Origin: an uncultured Chlorobiaceae bacterium
Lineage (GTDB): Bacteria; Bacteroidota; Chlorobiia; Chlorobiales; Chlorobiaceae
Length of the DNA stretch: 64,000 bases
NCBI GenBank assembly: GCA_903869365.1
Contig: CAIPYV010000096.1
Coordinates: 62,001 to 126,000 of the forward strand
Direction of reading: 5' to 3'
Shown: piece by piece, positions 45,762-56,630 of the stretch
How the letters are laid out: the number at the start of each line of letters is the position of its first letter
Position numbering within the stretch: position 1 is the stretch's first letter
Notes under the pieces: model-generated
Told to the model about the DNA's origin: nothing
What the model saw: only the letters and a program-made list of their open reading frames with translations
Databases searched by the model: none
Program-made: the position numbers and the translations under genes

Positions 45762-47042
45762 TTAAAGCGCTTTTGCTCCTATATCTGTTCTGTAATACGC
45801 CCCCTCAAAACTAATTTTTTCGACCGCACGATAGGCCCTGTCAATACTTTCTCTGAGGCTGTGCCCAAGTGCCGTAACCGAAAAAACCCTTCCGCCTGAG
45901 GTCGTCAGCTTCCCTTCTTCAAAAGAGGTGCCGGCATGAAAGACCAGACAATCCTCCATTGCAGCAACTTCATCAGCAATGGTAATTTTCCGGCCGGTTT
46001 CATAATGATCAGGATAACCGCCGGAAGCGATAACAATTGTTGCCGCTGATTTCCTGTGCATCTCAAAAGGTACATCACCAAGGGTGCCATCAACACTTGC
46101 CTGAAGAGCTGCAATAAAATCACTTTGTAAAAGAGGAAGCACAACCTGGGTTTCAGGATCGCCAAGACGTGCATTATACTCCACCACGGAAGGCTCACCG
46201 TTGTCAATCATCAAACCGACATACAAAAAACCGGTATAAGGATAACCTTCATCTCTCATTCCTTTAAGCGTAGGCTGGATAATCTGTTTCTCCACCTTTT
46301 GCAGAACCTCAGGAGTCACCAGTGGCGCGGGTGCATAGGCTCCCATGCCACCGGTATTTTTACCGGTATCGCCATTGCCGATGCGTTTATGATCCTGTGC
46401 CGGCAGAAAGAGGCGGTAGCAGGTACCGTCTGTCAGGGCAAACACACTCGCCTCCTGACCCTGCAGAAAATCTTCTATGACCACTTCATCGGCTGCATCA
46501 CCAAAAATACGCTCTTCGAACAACTCCCTGATTGCCTTCAACGCCTCCTGCCGGTCGAGAGCAATGAAAACCCCTTTTCCTGCACATAAACCGCTTGCCT
46601 TTATAACCAGAGGATATGAGGTTTCCGGCAGTTCGATAGATCTCACTGCCGTTGACATATCCCTATAAACATGATAACAGGCTGTAGGAATGCCTTGACG
46701 CTGCATGAACTCCTTGGAAAATACCTTGCTCGACTCGAGGCGGGCTGCAGTTTGAGTGGGACCGACAACATGCAGGCCGGCACTGCGGAAAAGATCCACA
46801 ATACCCAACTCAAGCGGCTGCTCAGAACCAACAATGGTCAAATCAATATTATTATCATGTGCAAACGCAAGCAGCTCATCAAGTGCGGTGGCTTTCAGCT
46901 GGACATTACTAACCTTTCCTCCCATCAGGGCAGTTCCGCCATTACCCGGCGCGACAAAGACCATCGCGACTCTTTCGCTCTTTGCTGCAGCCCAGGCCAA
47001 TGCATGCTCCCTGGCACCGCTTCCTATAATCAAAACATTCAT
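45762..47042 (-). CDS. purD: Phosphoribosylamine-glycine ligase (GAR synthetase)
   Basis: PurD is the second step of purine synthesis. From ATG 47042 the protein is 426 residues starting MNVLIIGSGAREHALAWA, the normal family start; an upstream in-frame ATG at 47075 would add 11 residues lacking conservation. ATP-grasp motifs include VIKASGLCAGKGVFIA, DEVVIEDFLQGQEASVFALT, QDHKRIGNGDTGKNTGGMGA and EYNARLGDPETQVVLPLL. Sequence and length are normal. It precedes the JAMM gene by 22 bases on the same strand, so they may be co-transcribed. Confidence 0.95.
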   Translation of the reverse strand: MNVLIIGSGAREHALAWAAAKSERVAMVFVAPGNGGTALMGGKVSNVQLKATALDELLAFAHDNNIDLTIVGSEQPLELGIVDLFRSAGLHVVGPTQTAARLESSKVFSKEFMQRQGIPTACYHVYRDMSTAVRSIELPETSYPLVIKASGLCAGKGVFIALDRQEALKAIRELFEERIFGDAADEVVIEDFLQGQEASVFALTDGTCYRLFLPAQDHKRIGNGDTGKNTGGMGAYAPAPLVTPEVLQKVEKQIIQPTLKGMRDEGYPYTGFLYVGLMIDNGEPSVVEYNARLGDPETQVVLPLLQSDFIAALQASVDGTLGDVPFEMHRKSAATIVIASGGYPDHYETGRKITIADEVAAMEDCLVFHAGTSFEEGKLTTSGGRVFSVTALGHSLRESIDRAYRAVEKISFEGAYYRTDIGAKAL

Positions 47043-47203
47043 GACTCTTACTGTAGGCTTGTGGTTTTCGGGCATGGTTTGTTAACTTACTTCCATCGTT
47101 GTGAATGAAAGCATCTCTATACAATCAAAAGGACTAAAATAAACAATAATAAAAATATTCCTTTACCGCAGGCCACCTCTACTTGTAAATATCATCTATC
47201 GCT

Positions 47204-47821
47204 ATGGCCATTTCTCCCCTGATTTCACGCCATATCCTTCCCATGGCCTTGAAGCTTCTCTATGCAAGCCTCAGGATATCCGTGGCACCTCAGACCTGGA
47301 ACATAGAGCTTTCAGACAAAGGAGCCATCTTCGCTTTCTGGCATGGGAAAATGGTTGCCGGATGGCTTCTTGCCAGGACACTTTTTCCTGAAAAAAAAAG
47401 AGTCGCTGTCGTAAGCCTTTCTGAAGATGGGAGTATACTTTCCGACACTCTTGAACAACTTGATTTCAACCTTATTCGAGGATCCAGTTCAAAGGGAGGA
47501 GATGAGGTCAAACATGACATGCAGAAGGCCCTCCAGAGTGCAAGCATTGTCGTTCTTACCCCTGACGGACCTCGAGGACCCCTTTACCAGTTCAAATACG
47601 GCACCTTGCGGATAGCCTCGAGTAACGGTTATCCACTTATTTTTGCTGACATCAGCTACAAAAACGCGTGGAAACTTAAAAGCTGGGACCACTTTGAAAT
47701 CCCGAAACCATTCAGCAGAACAGCCATAACTCTGTATCGTCTTGATCTGCCTGAATTTGAAAGTGAAGAAGAACTTCGACTCTATACCACAACCCTTTCA
47801 AATCGTCTTGGCCATGAATAA
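47204..47821 (+). CDS. DUF374 lysophospholipid acyltransferase-like protein
   Basis: A 205-residue membrane-associated protein. The acyltransferase core is AIFAFWHGKMVAGWLL (WHGK motif equivalent to HxxxxD), AVVSLSEDGSIL, FNLIRGSSSKGGDEVKHDM and VVLTPDGPRGPLYQFKYGTL, the DUF374 pattern. Such proteins are thought to act on lipid A precursors or related glycolipids, which agrees with its position directly before lpxK, with an 8-base overlap (ATGAATAA). An N-terminal hydrophobic helix is likely. Whether it replaces a standard LpxL/LpxM acyltransferase is not known from this window. Confidence 0.85.
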   Translation: MAISPLISRHILPMALKLLYASLRISVAPQTWNIELSDKGAIFAFWHGKMVAGWLLARTLFPEKKRVAVVSLSEDGSILSDTLEQLDFNLIRGSSSKGGDEVKHDMQKALQSASIVVLTPDGPRGPLYQFKYGTLRIASSNGYPLIFADISYKNAWKLKSWDHFEIPKPFSRTAITLYRLDLPEFESEEELRLYTTTLSNRLGHE

Positions 47822-48878
47822 CCCCTTTTCTCTTTTTCTCAGGCCTTTCGCACTCCTCTATCTCTCGGGCGTGCAGCTTCGCAATACCCTTTTTGATCGA
47901 AAGCGCTTCAAATCCTGGAAATCACCAATACCTGTTGTATCAATCGGAAACCTCTCGGCAGGAGGCACAGGAAAAACCCCCCTCGTTGACTGGGTGGCGA
48001 AATACTATCTCTCGATCGGCTGCAAACCTGCAATCGTGTCGAGGGGTTATCTGCGGGAATCAAAAGGCACGCAGCTTGTCTCAGACGGACAGAAGATCAT
48101 CCTGAGCAGCAGAGAGGCAGGGGATGAAACCGCCATGCTCGCATGGAACAATCCGGATGCTATTGTCGTCGTCTCTGAGAAGCGAAAAGATGCCATAACC
48201 TTTATCGCCAATCACTTTGCCAAACGATTGCCCGGGGTTATCATACTCGACGATGCGTTCCAGCACAGGGCAATCGACAGAAACCTCAATATTGCCATGA
48301 TTAATACAGTCGAACCTTTTCTTAAAGCAAAAATGCTGCCTGAAGGGCGCCTGAGAGAACCATTGAAAAATCTTTCAAGAGCCGACCTGATTATACTCAG
48401 CAAAATCACCGATACAGAAAAAGCGGGTATCATCATGAGGGAGTTGGAAAAAATCGGACGTCCTGTCGTTAAAGCCCGAGTAAAAAATGGAGAGTTGATC
48501 TGCTTTTCCGGCACCAGTGGTTTTTCGGATGAAGCACCTTTACCTGAAAACCTCAATGCTTTTGCCTTTGCCGGTATCGCATCTCCCGAAACCTTTCTTG
48601 ACAGTCTCAATAAAAAGGGGGTTACGGTGGCTGCGCACCGTTTTTTCCGTGACCATGAACCCTATAGTGCAAAAAAAATAAAGGCGATACGTCGGAAATC
48701 AGAAAAAAAAGGACTGAGCCTGATTACCACCGAAAAAGACTATTTCCGCCTGCTCGGACACCCGGAACTGATCCGCATGATTACTTCAAAACCTTGTTAT
48801 TATCTAAAAATAGAGACCGATATTTTCGAAGGAAAGGAGACGCTTCAATCCATGCTGAGAGCCGCTGTCGGTAAATAA
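47814..48878 (+). CDS. lpxK: Tetraacyldisaccharide 4'-kinase
   Basis: LpxK phosphorylates the 4' position of the lipid A disaccharide at the inner membrane. The 355-residue protein starts at ATG 47814 (MNNPFSLFLRPFALLYLSGV), the usual N-terminal membrane helix, and has the P-loop GNLSAGGTGKTPLVDW (about 46-60), VSRGYLRES, GDETAMLAWNNP, VIILDDAFQHRAIDRNLNIA (the DDxFQH motif) and the C-terminal LSLITTEKDYFRL region. A longer start 24 codons upstream lies entirely within the DUF374 gene and lacks support. The overlap implies translational coupling of two lipid A genes. Confidence 0.95.
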   Translation: MNNPFSLFLRPFALLYLSGVQLRNTLFDRKRFKSWKSPIPVVSIGNLSAGGTGKTPLVDWVAKYYLSIGCKPAIVSRGYLRESKGTQLVSDGQKIILSSREAGDETAMLAWNNPDAIVVVSEKRKDAITFIANHFAKRLPGVIILDDAFQHRAIDRNLNIAMINTVEPFLKAKMLPEGRLREPLKNLSRADLIILSKITDTEKAGIIMRELEKIGRPVVKARVKNGELICFSGTSGFSDEAPLPENLNAFAFAGIASPETFLDSLNKKGVTVAAHRFFRDHEPYSAKKIKAIRRKSEKKGLSLITTEKDYFRLLGHPELIRMITSKPCYYLKIETDIFEGKETLQSMLRAAVGK

Positions 48879-48888
48879 GCAGCGGAGT

Positions 48889-49431
48889 TCATTCCTTTAT
48901 GATTTTTGAAATCGCTTTGAACCGATCTCCTTCGGCCAGATGCAATATTTCAAAAACAGCCATTTCGGTACTGGTCAGGGTTGCTCCTGATTTTTCGATA
49001 CAGCGAATTCCGAGCAACTTGTTCTCTTCAGTTCTGGAAGAAACAGCATCGGTCACCAGATGAACATTATAGCCAAACTCTACAAGATCCACAGCTGTCT
49101 GGTATACGCAAACATGAGTTTCCATCCCTGCGACAAGAATATCATTCCGTTTATATGAGCGGAGTTTGCGCATAAATTCGGGGTTGCCACAACAACTGAA
49201 GGAAAGTTTTTCAACAGGAACAACATCAGGAAGAAGTTCCTTCAGAGAATCTATGGTATGTCCCAAACCTTTCGGATACTGCTCAGTCACCAAAACCGGG
49301 ACTTCAAGAATTGCGCATGATCTAATCAGCTTGCTGATATTGTTTTCCAGAACAGCCGGCTGAAAAACGCTTTGAGCCAACCTGCCCTGCACATCAATAA
49401 TCAAGAGCAGTGTTCCTTTAGAAGTCATCAT
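48889..49431 (-). CDS. Isochorismatase-family cysteine hydrolase
   Basis: A 180-residue alpha/beta hydrolase-like enzyme. The catalytic triad of the family is present: D13 (LLIIDVQGRLA), K75 (VEKLSFSCC) and C108 (GMETHVCVYQTAVDL). The family includes nicotinamidases, isochorismatases and YcaC-like enzymes; the substrate is unresolved, but TEQYPKGLGHT and SFSCCGNPEF resemble YcaC/ribonuclease-like hydrolases of unknown function. It stands alone, converging with lpxK, 11 bases between stops. Confidence 0.85.
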   Translation of the reverse strand: MMTSKGTLLLIIDVQGRLAQSVFQPAVLENNISKLIRSCAILEVPVLVTEQYPKGLGHTIDSLKELLPDVVPVEKLSFSCCGNPEFMRKLRSYKRNDILVAGMETHVCVYQTAVDLVEFGYNVHLVTDAVSSRTEENKLLGIRCIEKSGATLTSTEMAVFEILHLAEGDRFKAISKIIKE

Positions 49432-49505
49432 AGCAATAGGTTCAATGGAAATACAAGGGAGTTCACAACAGAAAAAAAAGAAAATACTACATTGATGTAT
49501 GTTTC

Positions 49506-50387
49506 CTACTCTGATTTGCGATTTTTTTCAAAAGGAATACCCACATCTCGAGGAGCGGTAGCCCTGCCAACAAAACCTGCAAGCACAAAAAGCGTTATCA
49601 CATAAGGAAGTGACTGGACCAACTGGGAAGGAATCAGCCCCGTCTGGAGCCAGATTTCCAAGGATTCAGCGGCGGCAAACATAAGGCTCGCAAGAGCGGC
49701 TCCCGCCGGAGTCCATTTACCGATAATCATTGCGGCAAGGGCAATGTAACCACGACCAGCCGACATATTATCAGTAAAGGTATGCTGCTGAAAAACAAGA
49801 AAAGCTCCAGCAAGTGCGGCCAGTGCTCCGGAAATCAGCACACCGGAATAGCGCATACGATTTACCTTGATTCCTGCACTGTCGGCTGTTTCGGCACTTT
49901 CACCGGTTGCCCGAAGCCTGAGCCCATAGGGAGTGTTAAAAAGCAGGAAATGACCACCGGCAACTGACACAACTGCTGCATAAAACAGGGGATCCATAAA
50001 AAGAAAAGGAACGTCAATCCCTGCAATGCGTTCAGAGTTCATAGAACTTCCAAACAGGAGACTGAGACCGAAACGGGTTGCTCCCATGACAAGGATATTG
50101 ATGGCAATACCAGCAACAATCTGATCGGCCTTGAGAGTAACGGTAATAAATGCAAAAAGCAAAGCCACACAGAGACCACAGAGAAGAGCCAGAAGAACCC
50201 CTAACGTCGCCGATCCTGTCTGATACTGACCATAAGCCGCGCCGAAAGCTCCGATAAGAATCATCCCCTCAAGGGCAAGATTTACGACACCTCCCCGCTC
50301 TGAAAAGGAGGCACCGACTGAGGTAAGCGTATAAGGCACAGCCAGGCGCAGAACTTGTAAAAGAATGACTGCAGGGTCGATTCCCAT
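49506..50387 (-). CDS. ABC transporter permease, nucleoside/simple-sugar type (BPD_transp_2)
   Basis: A 293-residue polytopic membrane protein with eight or so helices. Diagnostic stretches are GASFSERGGVVNLALEGMILIGA, QIVAGIAINILVMG, FNTPYGLRLRATGESAETADSAGI (the coupling-loop region) and YIALAAMIIGKWTPAG. This is the second permease type of nucleoside (BmpA-NupABC-like) importers. A first permease, an ATPase with two cassettes and a binding protein would be expected; none is next to it in the window, and the 155-base gap to ppdK holds no gene, so the rest must lie elsewhere. Confidence 0.88.
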   Translation of the reverse strand: MGIDPAVILLQVLRLAVPYTLTSVGASFSERGGVVNLALEGMILIGAFGAAYGQYQTGSATLGVLLALLCGLCVALLFAFITVTLKADQIVAGIAINILVMGATRFGLSLLFGSSMNSERIAGIDVPFLFMDPLFYAAVVSVAGGHFLLFNTPYGLRLRATGESAETADSAGIKVNRMRYSGVLISGALAALAGAFLVFQQHTFTDNMSAGRGYIALAAMIIGKWTPAGAALASLMFAAAESLEIWLQTGLIPSQLVQSLPYVITLFVLAGFVGRATAPRDVGIPFEKNRKSE

Positions 50388-50542
50388 TATTAAATCGATA
50401 TTAAATATCCTTTCATGTAGTTTTATGAGCAGGTTTTTTTATTAAATTTCTCTTCATTTAACAGTAGTAAACTCCACCTGTTTTTTCGCTGCCTGCTCAT
50501 TTTTTTTATTTTTGTAAAGTAAAATAATTACTTCTTAAAATC

Positions 50543-53293
50543 ATGCCAAAATCTGAGATTTCCAACGAAACGGCTACCAGCAAACATTACATTTACAGCT
50601 TCTCCGGGGGCTCTTCTGATGGTGATGCGTCCATGAAAAACCTCCTTGGAGGCAAAGGGGCCAACCTTGCCGAAATGGCAAACATCGGTCTGCCGGTTCC
50701 TCCTGGATTCACCATTTCAACCGAAGTCTGTACCCACTACTACGATCATCAGAAAAACTACCCGAAAAATCTGTTTGAACAGGATATTCCTGAAGCGCTC
50801 CAGAAAGTTGAAGAGATTTTAGGCAAAAAATTCGGAGACCCGGAAAACCCCTTGCTTGTTTCAGTCCGTTCAGGGGCAAGAGCCTCGATGCCCGGCATGA
50901 TGGATACCATTCTCAATCTTGGTTTGAATGAACAAACGGTTGCCGGTCTGGCCAGAAAATCAGGAAATCCTCGATTCGCCTGGGACTGTTACCGGCGTTT
51001 TGTGCAGATGTACGGCGATGTCGTTCTTGATCTCAAACCTACCGATAAAAAACAGATCGATCCCTTCGAAAAAATATTAGAAGAGAAAAAACACGCACTT
51101 GGCATCAAGCTCGATACCGAATTAGAGGTTGAAGACCTCCAGGAGATCGTTGCTCAATATAAAGCCGCCATTCTTGAAAAAACCGGAAAAGTTTTTCCTG
51201 AAGATCCTAACGAGCAGCTCATCGGGGCAATCGGCGCAGTCTTCAACAGCTGGAATAACGAACGTGCCATTGTCTACCGCAAGCTTAATCACATTCCCGG
51301 GTACTGGGGTACGGCATGCAATGTTCAGGCCATGGTCTTTGGCAACATGGGCGAGGATTGCGGAACAGGTGTAGCCTTTACCCGTGATGCCGCTACCGGC
51401 GACAATATTTTCTACGGCGAGTTTCTCATGAACGCCCAGGGTGAAGATGTTGTTGCGGGCACCAGAACTCCTCTTAAAATCGAACAGCTCAAGGCTGAAA
51501 ACCCGGAAATCTATAATCAGCTCGAAGATATCCGTTCGATTCTTGAACACCACTACCACGACATGATGGACATCGAGTTCACCATAGAAAATAACCAACT
51601 CTTCATGCTGCAATGCAGAGTCGGCAAAAGAACCGGAATGGCAGCGGTGAAAATTGCCTATGACATGTACAATGAAAAGCTCATTGATGAAAAAGAGGCG
51701 CTTTTACGCATAGAACCTGAACAGCTCAACCAGCTGCTCAGACCTGTTTTTGACATCAAGGAAAAACAGGCAGCCATTGCCGCTGGAAGACTCATTGCAA
51801 CAGGCCTGAATGCCGGCCCTGGCGCTGCAACTGGAAAAATCTACTTTAATTCAGTTGATGCTTATGAAGCAGGCAAACGCGGTGAAGCCGTTATTCTTGT
51901 CCGCATTGAAACTTCCCCTGAAGATATCAAAGGTATGGCCGCCTCTGAAGGCATACTCACCGAACGCGGCGGCATGACCTCCCACGCGGCTCTGGTTGCC
52001 CGCCAAATGGGCAAAGTGTGCGTTGTAGGATGCGGTGCGATCAATATTGACTATCAAACAGGAGAACTGCGGGTTCACGGCAACAGCACGGTACTCCACG
52101 AAGGTGATTACATCTCGATCGACGGCAGTACCGGTGAAGTCATTGCCGGTGAAGTGGCCACCAAAAACTCTGAAATCATTGAAGTCTTAGTCGATAAGAC
52201 CCTCAAACAAGAAGATGCACCGACTTGGCCTATTTACAAACAGCTTATGGAGTGGGCCGATAAATACCGCAAGCTCAATATCCGCACCAATGCCGATCAG
52301 CCTGATCAGGCTGAAGTTGCCATTACGTTTGGAGCCGAAGGTATCGGCCTCTGCCGTACCGAGCATATGTTCTTTGGTGGAGAGAGAATTGATGCCATGC
52401 GGGAAATGATTTTGGCCGACGATATTGAAGGTCGCAAAAAAGCGCTTGAAAAACTTCTCCCCTATCAGCGTGAAGACTTTTACGGACTTTTTAAAACCAT
52501 GGGTTCCCGACCAGTCACCATCCGGCTGCTTGATCCGCCTCTCCATGAATTTTTGCCGCACACCGACGGGGAGATCAAAGTGCTGGCAAGCAAAATGGGT
52601 AAATCTTTGGAAGTGGTCACACGACTTATCAGTGATCATCACGAATTCAATCCCATGCTTGGTCTACGCGGTTGTCGACTTGGTATCCTTCATCCTGAAA
52701 TAACCGTTATGCAGGTTCGGGCAATTATTGAAGCCGCCTGCAGGCTTAAAAAGGAGGGACTTGAAGTTATTCCTGAAATAATGGTTCCACTCATCAGCAC
52801 GGTCAAAGAGCTTGAAATCACCAGTGAAATCATTCACAAAACTGCGCGTAGCGTTATTGCCGAACAAGGAACCGGAGTCAAATATCTGGTAGGCACGATG
52901 ATTGAGGTGCCGCGTGCCGCCATCACCTCTGACCAGATTGCCACCGCGGCGGACTTCTTCAGCTACGGCACCAACGATCTTACCCAGATGGCACTCGGCA
53001 TGAGCCGCGATGACTCTGGTCAGTTCCTGCCGATATACCAGCAGCAGGATATCTTTGCCCGCAACCCGTTTGAATCGATTGACAAAAATGGTGTTGGCCG
53101 TCTGATAAGCATTTCTGCAAAAGAGGGTCGGGGAGTCAAACCGGATCTGAAGCTTGGCATCTGCGGCGAACACGGCGGTGATCCTTCTACTGTCGAATTC
53201 TGCCATCAGATAGGGCTCAACTATGTTTCATGCAGCCCCTACAGGGTACCGATTGCACGTCTTGCAGCTGCAAGAGCGGCACTGAAAAACTGA
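50543..53293 (+). CDS. ppdK: Pyruvate, phosphate dikinase
   Basis: PPDK interconverts pyruvate and PEP using ATP and phosphate. The 916-residue protein has the N-terminal ATP-grasp domain ([41 protein letters not shown]), the phosphohistidine swivel domain with catalytic His near 480 in [19 protein letters not shown], and the C-terminal TIM barrel with [46 protein letters not shown] and the cysteine in [13 protein letters not shown]. In a green sulfur bacterium it works in the PEP-forming direction, downstream of pyruvate synthase, feeding ppc and gluconeogenesis. Strong terminator after it. Confidence 0.97.
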   Translation: MPKSEISNETATSKHYIYSFSGGSSDGDASMKNLLGGKGANLAEMANIGLPVPPGFTISTEVCTHYYDHQKNYPKNLFEQDIPEALQKVEEILGKKFGDPENPLLVSVRSGARASMPGMMDTILNLGLNEQTVAGLARKSGNPRFAWDCYRRFVQMYGDVVLDLKPTDKKQIDPFEKILEEKKHALGIKLDTELEVEDLQEIVAQYKAAILEKTGKVFPEDPNEQLIGAIGAVFNSWNNERAIVYRKLNHIPGYWGTACNVQAMVFGNMGEDCGTGVAFTRDAATGDNIFYGEFLMNAQGEDVVAGTRTPLKIEQLKAENPEIYNQLEDIRSILEHHYHDMMDIEFTIENNQLFMLQCRVGKRTGMAAVKIAYDMYNEKLIDEKEALLRIEPEQLNQLLRPVFDIKEKQAAIAAGRLIATGLNAGPGAATGKIYFNSVDAYEAGKRGEAVILVRIETSPEDIKGMAASEGILTERGGMTSHAALVARQMGKVCVVGCGAINIDYQTGELRVHGNSTVLHEGDYISIDGSTGEVIAGEVATKNSEIIEVLVDKTLKQEDAPTWPIYKQLMEWADKYRKLNIRTNADQPDQAEVAITFGAEGIGLCRTEHMFFGGERIDAMREMILADDIEGRKKALEKLLPYQREDFYGLFKTMGSRPVTIRLLDPPLHEFLPHTDGEIKVLASKMGKSLEVVTRLISDHHEFNPMLGLRGCRLGILHPEITVMQVRAIIEAACRLKKEGLEVIPEIMVPLISTVKELEITSEIIHKTARSVIAEQGTGVKYLVGTMIEVPRAAITSDQIATAADFFSYGTNDLTQMALGMSRDDSGQFLPIYQQQDIFARNPFESIDKNGVGRLISISAKEGRGVKPDLKLGICGEHGGDPSTVEFCHQIGLNYVSCSPYRVPIARLAAARAALKN

Positions 53294-53323
53294 TGTTACC
53301 CTGCAAAACCTTCCATCAAACGA

Positions 53324-53350
53324 GAAAGGCGGCCAAAGCCGCCTTTCTTC
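53324..53350 (+). terminator. Terminator after ppdK
   Basis: GAAAGGCGG (53324-53332) pairs with CCGCCTTTC (53339-53347), loop CCAAAG, then TTCTTTT. It lies 30 bases beyond the ppdK stop. Confidence 0.85.
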
Positions 53351-53376
53351 TTTTCCATTCTACTCAGAACTAATGT

Positions 53377-53535
53377 TCAGGCTTCCTTTTTCTTGAAAAA
53401 CATGCAGCCACCTTCGGCTACCACATCTTTGCCAAAACAAGTACCTGCGGCTGGATTATCAGCTTTTGGAGAAAAGCTCTGGCAATCCTGACACTGTTTA
53501 CCTTTTTCGGCTTGCTTCTGGTAAATAATTTCCAT
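53377..53535 (-). CDS. Small four-cysteine protein (52 residues)
   Basis: A short minus-strand gene: MEIIYQKQAEKGKQCQDCQS at the N terminus and FGKDVVAEGGCMFFKKKEA at the end. The four cysteines (15, 18, 33, 44) and absence of hydrophobic segments suggest a small metal- or iron-sulfur-binding protein of the C-x2-C...C...C type; the layout is like small HiPIP-like or rubredoxin-like proteins of anaerobes, without the exact spacing of either. I recognise it as a plausible conserved gene of this phylum but cannot name it. The gene converges with ppdK (terminator between them) and diverges from uvrA across about 227 bases. Codon use looks coding. Function unknown. Confidence 0.65.
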   Translation of the reverse strand: MEIIYQKQAEKGKQCQDCQSFSPKADNPAAGTCFGKDVVAEGGCMFFKKKEA

Positions 53536-53762
53536 ATTGAATGTTGCTTATTGTTTTGCGTTATTATCAATCAAAAACAGTATCCATCCGACGACTAAAC
53601 CAGAGTGTCATCGGACAGATGGCTCAAATATAAAGCAGAAATATTTTTTACAAAGTTTCTTAAAAAAAAGAAACCATAGCCTTCATCTGACGGTTGATCT
53701 CATCAGAATCATCAACAGATTGCTGTTCCGCAGCCAAAAAGAAAGAGAGAACAATAAAAAAC

Positions 53763-56603
53763 ATGGAATTCAGTCATATCAATATCAGGGGAGCAAGAGT
53801 CCACAACCTCAAAAATATTTCCCTTGATATTCCCCGCAATAAATTTGTCGTTATTACCGGTCTTTCGGGCTCAGGAAAATCGAGCCTTGCCTTTGACACT
53901 ATTTATGCAGAGGGACAACGCCGTTTTATGGAAACGCTCTCACCTTATGCCCGGCAATATATCGGCAGCATTGAACGACCTGATGTTGATTATATCGAAG
54001 GGCTTTCACCAGTCATCTCCATTGATCAGAAAAGCACAAACCGATCGCCACGCTCAACAGTCGGGACTATAACTGAAATTCACGACTTTATCAGGCTGCT
54101 CTATGCCAAGGCAGGAAGACGCTATGACCCCGTCACTGGACATAGACTGCAACAGCAAAGCGAGGAAAGCATCGCTGAAGCTATTCTCGCTCTGCCAGCG
54201 GGCACGAAAATCCAGATTCTATCTCCTCTTGTAAGCGGACGAAAAGGCCACTACCGCGAACTGTTCGAACGACTGCTCCTTAAAGGTTTTCTCCGCATCC
54301 GCATTGACGGGAAATATAGCGAGATGGAAAAAAACATGCAGATAGAGCGCTATAAAAGCCACTCTATCGAACTTGTCGTTGACGGTATTGTTATCGGCCC
54401 GGAGTGTGAGGAACGCCTGAAACAGGCTCTCAAACTTGCCATCAGCATGTCAGAGCACAAATCTTCAGTCATCTGCGATCCGGTAGAGAGCGAACTGAAA
54501 GAGCTGACCTTCAGTACACGCTATGCCTATTCGGACGGCTCAGTGCCAGTCGATACGCTCGCGCCAAACCATTTTAGCTTCAACTCGCCCTATGGTGCCT
54601 GTCCTGAATGTAACGGCCTAGGAGAGCTGATGCAGCTTTCAGGTGAGCTGATGATCCCCGATGCATCACTCTCCCTCAATGAAGGAGGCCTTGATCCGTT
54701 TGGTAAATCCGGAAAACGCAACCTCTGGCAAGTGATAAAATCTATCGCAAGAGAGTTTGACTTCACCCTTGACACTCCAATTGCAGAGATTCCACCACCG
54801 GCGCTGGAGATTCTGCTTCACGGATCCGGCAGCCGAACTTTTGACGTCAGCTACAGCTATTCCGGTCACGATACCCTCTACCCGCAGCCTTTTGCGGGCG
54901 CACTCTCCTATGTTGATGAGATCCAGAAAAATGCCAGCACTCCAAAAGTACGGGAATGGGCTGAAAGCTACATGATCCATCAACCCTGTCCTGCTTGCAA
55001 AGGTGCTCGGCTGCGCAAGGAGAGCCTGCTGGTCAAATTAAATGACCTCAACATAGCGGAATCTGAATCGCTGCCTCTACCGGAAGCCCTTGCTTTTTTT
55101 TCAGCTCTGCCCGATAACCTGACGGCAAAAGAGCGGCTTGTGGCAACACCCGTCCTGCATGAAATCATCAAGCGGATTGAATTTCTTCTGAATGTCGGGC
55201 TCAGTTACCTCTCACTTGACAGAAGTTCACAGACACTCTCGGGCGGTGAAGCGCAACGGATAAGACTTGCCTCGCAACTCGGCTCGCAACTCAGCGGTGT
55301 TCTCTATGTGCTCGATGAACCGAGCATTGGACTCCACCAGCGCGACAACCACAAGCTTATAACGTCGCTCAAACGACTCAGAGACCTCGGCAACACGGTA
55401 CTTGTTGTCGAACACGACAAGGACACCATGCTTGAAGCTGATGAAATTATCGATCTGGGACCAGGTGCCGGAGAGTACGGCGGAGAAATTGTCGCCCAGG
55501 GAGCTGCCACCTCGCTTGATCCCAACTCTCTGACAGCGAAATACCTTAATGGAACACTGCAGGTTTCTTTTAAAGGTGAAGAAAAAAATGCAGCTGATGA
55601 ACAGCAATTCATTCGATTAAAAGGATGCAGGGGCAACAACCTTCAAAACATCGACATTACCATTCCGCTGCGTTCACTTGTCAGCATTACCGGAGTCAGC
55701 GGATCAGGTAAATCAACCATCATCAATGAAACGCTTTTCCCGATTCTTGCGCGTCATTTCTACCGATCAAAACTTCTTACCTATCCCTACGACAGCATCG
55801 AAGGAATTAGTAATATCGACAAGGTTGTCAACGTCGACCAGTCGCCCATCGGCCGCACGCCTCGATCAAATCCGGCAACGTATACTGGCGCATTCACCTT
55901 TATCCGAGATTTCTTTACTCGCTTGCCTGAAGCGCAGATCAGGGGATACAAAGCCGGACGCTTCAGCTTTAACGTCAAAGGGGGCAGGTGCGAGGTGTGC
56001 CAGGGAGCTGGAACACGAAAAATTGAAATGAACTTTCTGCCTGATGTTTATGTCCAATGCGAAAACTGCAAGGGGGAACGCTACAACCGTGAAACCCTTC
56101 TGGTTAAATATCGCGGGAAGTCTATTGCCGATGTGCTTGAAATGACCATCACGGAAGCTGCTGAATTCTTTGTTGACTTTCCCCGCATCCTCCGTATCCT
56201 TTCGACCATGCAGAGCGTCGGGCTCGGCTACCTCAAGCTCGGCCAACCCTCCCCCATGCTTTCAGGCGGCGAAGCGCAACGCATCAAGCTGTCGTCGGAA
56301 CTCGCCAAAATACAGACCGGTAAAACCCTCTACATTCTGGACGAACCAACCACCGGTCTGCACTTCCAGGATATCCAGCACCTGCTTGAAGTTCTGCGGA
56401 AACTTGTCGATAAAGGCAACAGTGTTATTATTATTGAACACAACCTCGACATTATAAAAAACAGTGACTGGATTATTGATATCGGTCCGGAAGGAGGCTA
56501 TGAAGGGGGGAAAATAATTGCGGAAGGCACTCCTGAACAGATTGCGGAAATGAAACATACGTACACAGGCACCTTCCTGAAAATGGAAATGCCGCAATCT
56601 TAG
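53763..56603 (+). CDS. uvrA: Excinuclease ABC subunit A
   Basis: UvrA recognises bulky DNA damage and loads UvrB. From ATG 53763 ([20 protein letters not shown]) the protein is 946 residues, preceded by GAGAGAAC; a start 23 codons upstream has no family support. Both ABC-type cassettes are intact: [14 protein letters not shown] and [14 protein letters not shown] Walker A motifs, [17 protein letters not shown] and [17 protein letters not shown] signatures and [22 protein letters not shown] Walker B motifs. The C-terminal zinc finger is complete ([16 protein letters not shown] ... QCENCKG). In the first zinc-finger region only one CxxC pair (ACPECNG) remains. No uvrB or uvrC is near. Confidence 0.97.
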   Translation: MEFSHINIRGARVHNLKNISLDIPRNKFVVITGLSGSGKSSLAFDTIYAEGQRRFMETLSPYARQYIGSIERPDVDYIEGLSPVISIDQKSTNRSPRSTVGTITEIHDFIRLLYAKAGRRYDPVTGHRLQQQSEESIAEAILALPAGTKIQILSPLVSGRKGHYRELFERLLLKGFLRIRIDGKYSEMEKNMQIERYKSHSIELVVDGIVIGPECEERLKQALKLAISMSEHKSSVICDPVESELKELTFSTRYAYSDGSVPVDTLAPNHFSFNSPYGACPECNGLGELMQLSGELMIPDASLSLNEGGLDPFGKSGKRNLWQVIKSIAREFDFTLDTPIAEIPPPALEILLHGSGSRTFDVSYSYSGHDTLYPQPFAGALSYVDEIQKNASTPKVREWAESYMIHQPCPACKGARLRKESLLVKLNDLNIAESESLPLPEALAFFSALPDNLTAKERLVATPVLHEIIKRIEFLLNVGLSYLSLDRSSQTLSGGEAQRIRLASQLGSQLSGVLYVLDEPSIGLHQRDNHKLITSLKRLRDLGNTVLVVEHDKDTMLEADEIIDLGPGAGEYGGEIVAQGAATSLDPNSLTAKYLNGTLQVSFKGEEKNAADEQQFIRLKGCRGNNLQNIDITIPLRSLVSITGVSGSGKSTIINETLFPILARHFYRSKLLTYPYDSIEGISNIDKVVNVDQSPIGRTPRSNPATYTGAFTFIRDFFTRLPEAQIRGYKAGRFSFNVKGGRCEVCQGAGTRKIEMNFLPDVYVQCENCKGERYNRETLLVKYRGKSIADVLEMTITEAAEFFVDFPRILRILSTMQSVGLGYLKLGQPSPMLSGGEAQRIKLSSELAKIQTGKTLYILDEPTTGLHFQDIQHLLEVLRKLVDKGNSVIIIEHNLDIIKNSDWIIDIGPEGGYEGGKIIAEGTPEQIAEMKHTYTGTFLKMEMPQS

Positions 56604-56630
56604 GGGAGTGCGTAATCTTACACAGCCCAA

